A stretch of 7,072 bases of DNA from positions 1-7,072 of the forward strand of contig JBDTLT010000268.1 of assembly GCA_039934635.1 (NCBI GenBank), in the 5' to 3' direction. Made by a program: the position numbers and the translations under genes. The notes below the pieces were generated by a model, which was not told the DNA's origin, ran no database searches, and saw nothing but the letters and a program-made list of their open reading frames with translations. Of the stretch, positions 5,871 to 7,072 are shown piece after piece; the stretch's first letter is position 1, and each line of letters starts with the position of its first letter. Source of the stretch: DATLFA01 sp039934635. GTDB taxonomy: Bacteria > Actinomycetota > Acidimicrobiia > Acidimicrobiales > WLNW01.

Positions 5871-7061
5871 ATGACCGACGTCGGATTCCGAGCCCAGCAC
5901 CCCAATCCATTGCACCGTGTCGCGATCGTCGGCGCGTACAACACACCCCAGGCAAAGCGTCTCGACGGGCACACATCCGCGTCGGTGACGATGATGGCCA
6001 TCCAAGGCGCGCTCGACGACGCGGGCATGAGCTACTCCGACGTCGACGGATTGTCGGTCACGCCGACCGATCCGTCGCGCATACAGAAAGATGAGTCGCT
6101 CGATTGGGCCTATCGCGCGCGACTCGGCAACGTGTGGGCGGGCAGCGCCATGCTCGCCATCCCCGCGCTGCTCGAGGCTGCCCTCGCCATCGCGTCCGGT
6201 CAGTGCTCGGTGGTCGTCGTGGCCAGTGGTCAGGCGGGGCTCTACACCGACCGATCGTCGACGGCCCCGTGGACGCGACCCGCCAACGAGTTCGTCCAAT
6301 GTTGGGGTCTCTACACCGCGGCCGAGTACGCGCTCGTCGCCCGCCGGCACATGCACCAGTTCGGCACCACCGCCAGACAGCTTGCCCTCGCCGCGGCGAC
6401 CGTTCGCTCATACGGCGCGATCAACCCTGCGGCAGTTCACTTCGGACGCGCGGTCAACGTGGAGACGGTGCTTTCGTCGCCACTCATCGCCGAGCCGTTC
6501 CACCTGCTCGACTGCTCGATGACGAGCGAAGGCGGCGCCGGCATCGTGTTGACGACAGCCGAACGCGCCCGCGATCTCGACACGCCCGCGGCGTTCGTGC
6601 TCGGCGGAGCAGCCGAAGGATGCGCGCCCGGCTATACGTATCCCCCCACGTACGAACTGGTCGGCGGCGTTGGGCGCAGCGGTGCCGCACGCGCGTTCGC
6701 CATGGCCGGCATCAGACCCACCGATGTCGATGTGTGCGAACTGTATGACCCCTTCTCGTTCGAGTTGATCCGGCAATTCGAGGCATTCGGGTTCTGCGCA
6801 GAAGGCGAGGGTGGACCCTTCGTCGAATCCGGTGTCATGGCGCCCGGTGGCCAGTTCCCGACGTGCACCGATGGCGGCACGATGTCGCACAGCCACACCG
6901 GTGTGTCGCAGATGCTGCAGAAAGTCGTGCAAGCGGTACGGCAAGTGCGCGGCGATGCACCCAACCAGGTGCAAGGCGCGGAGGTCGCCATGTGCAGCTC
7001 CGCCGGTTCGGGGTCGATGTTCAATCCCGTACTACTCGTCGGCAACAGTCCCGCGAGCTGA
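5871..7061 (+). CDS. Thiolase-fold lipid-transfer (Ltp/SCP-x-like) protein lacking the nucleophilic Cys
   Basis: 396 aa. Seen: N-terminal thiolase half with VAIVGAYNTP (17-26), DDAGMSYSDVDGL (49-61) and the helix/strand AALAIASGQCSVVVVASG (103-120); VQCWGLYTAAEYALVARRHMHQFGTT (142-167); C-terminal half with GIRPTDVDVCELYDPFSF (280-297), GGTMSHSHTG (335-344) and CSSAGSG (375-381). The place where thiolases carry their acylated cysteine reads AGSAM (90-94), with no Cys, while His342 and Cys375 are in positions resembling the other active-site elements. Known: cysteine-less relatives such as actinobacterial Ltp2 act as retro-aldolases on steroid CoA side chains, usually with a DUF35 (OB-fold) partner and with a tyrosine in the ELYD-like motif (Tyr292 here). 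The ATG at 5871 has only a weak ribosome binding site, 10 bp after the YceI-like stop, so coupled translation is likely. The in-frame start at 5766 inside the previous gene is rejected. No DUF35 gene is in the window; one could follow after 7072. Confidence 0.88.
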   Translation: MTDVGFRAQHPNPLHRVAIVGAYNTPQAKRLDGHTSASVTMMAIQGALDDAGMSYSDVDGLSVTPTDPSRIQKDESLDWAYRARLGNVWAGSAMLAIPALLEAALAIASGQCSVVVVASGQAGLYTDRSSTAPWTRPANEFVQCWGLYTAAEYALVARRHMHQFGTTARQLALAAATVRSYGAINPAAVHFGRAVNVETVLSSPLIAEPFHLLDCSMTSEGGAGIVLTTAERARDLDTPAAFVLGGAAEGCAPGYTYPPTYELVGGVGRSGAARAFAMAGIRPTDVDVCELYDPFSFELIRQFEAFGFCAEGEGGPFVESGVMAPGGQFPTCTDGGTMSHSHTGVSQMLQKVVQAVRQVRGDAPNQVQGAEVAMCSSAGSGSMFNPVLLVGNSPAS

Positions 7062-7072
7062 GAGCGCCGGCA

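Noticed and set aside
5763..6356. Minus-strand open frame of 197 codons opposite the thiolase-like gene
   Set aside because: Arg/Gly-rich antisense product without motifs; the plus strand carries a coherent thiolase-fold protein.

Overview
This 7.07-kb window is high-GC and densely coded, with seven protein genes in four alternating strand blocks. It has no RNA gene, mobile element or CRISPR array that I can see. The gene set suggests a free-living member of the Actinomycetota, possibly Acidimicrobiia or a mycobacterium-like relative. The markers are a membrane-anchored trypsin/PDZ protease with a Pro/Ala-rich cytoplasmic leader, a luciferase-like (probably F420-linked) oxidoreductase, a lipid-transfer-type thiolase homologue and a CYTH-CHAD protein. 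The lineage is inferred from protein types only; there is no rRNA or other marker to fix it.

Layout. (1) Minus strand, 1-2003: a small membrane-anchored protein of unknown function is followed, after a 122-bp gap, by an HtrA/DegP-like serine protease. The gap holds an 18-bp perfect palindrome and a second short inverted repeat. One palindrome arm reads like the -35 element of an envelope-stress (ECF) sigma promoter. (2) Plus strand, 2151-3692: a CYTH-CHAD protein, divergent from block 1 and ending 11 bp from the convergent next block. (3) Minus strand, 3704-5130: an OsmC-family peroxidase and an LLM-class oxidoreductase joined by a 4-base ATGA stop/start overlap, so a two-gene operon. (4) Plus strand, 5303-7061: a YceI-like protein without a signal peptide, then 10 bp later a thiolase-fold lipid-transfer protein that lacks the usual nucleophilic cysteine. 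The last 11 bases hold nothing recognisable.

How the genes fit together. Block 1 looks like envelope protein quality control. Block 3 couples hydroperoxide reduction to a flavin/deazaflavin oxidoreductase. Block 4 may handle an isoprenoid-like or steroid/acyl-CoA lipid, judged only from family knowledge. Polyphosphate or triphosphate chemistry is the likely setting of block 2. I see no strong evidence for a wholly new system. The best leads are the regulatory palindrome before the protease, the unknown anchored protein beside it, and the cysteine-less thiolase paired with a cytoplasmic YceI protein.
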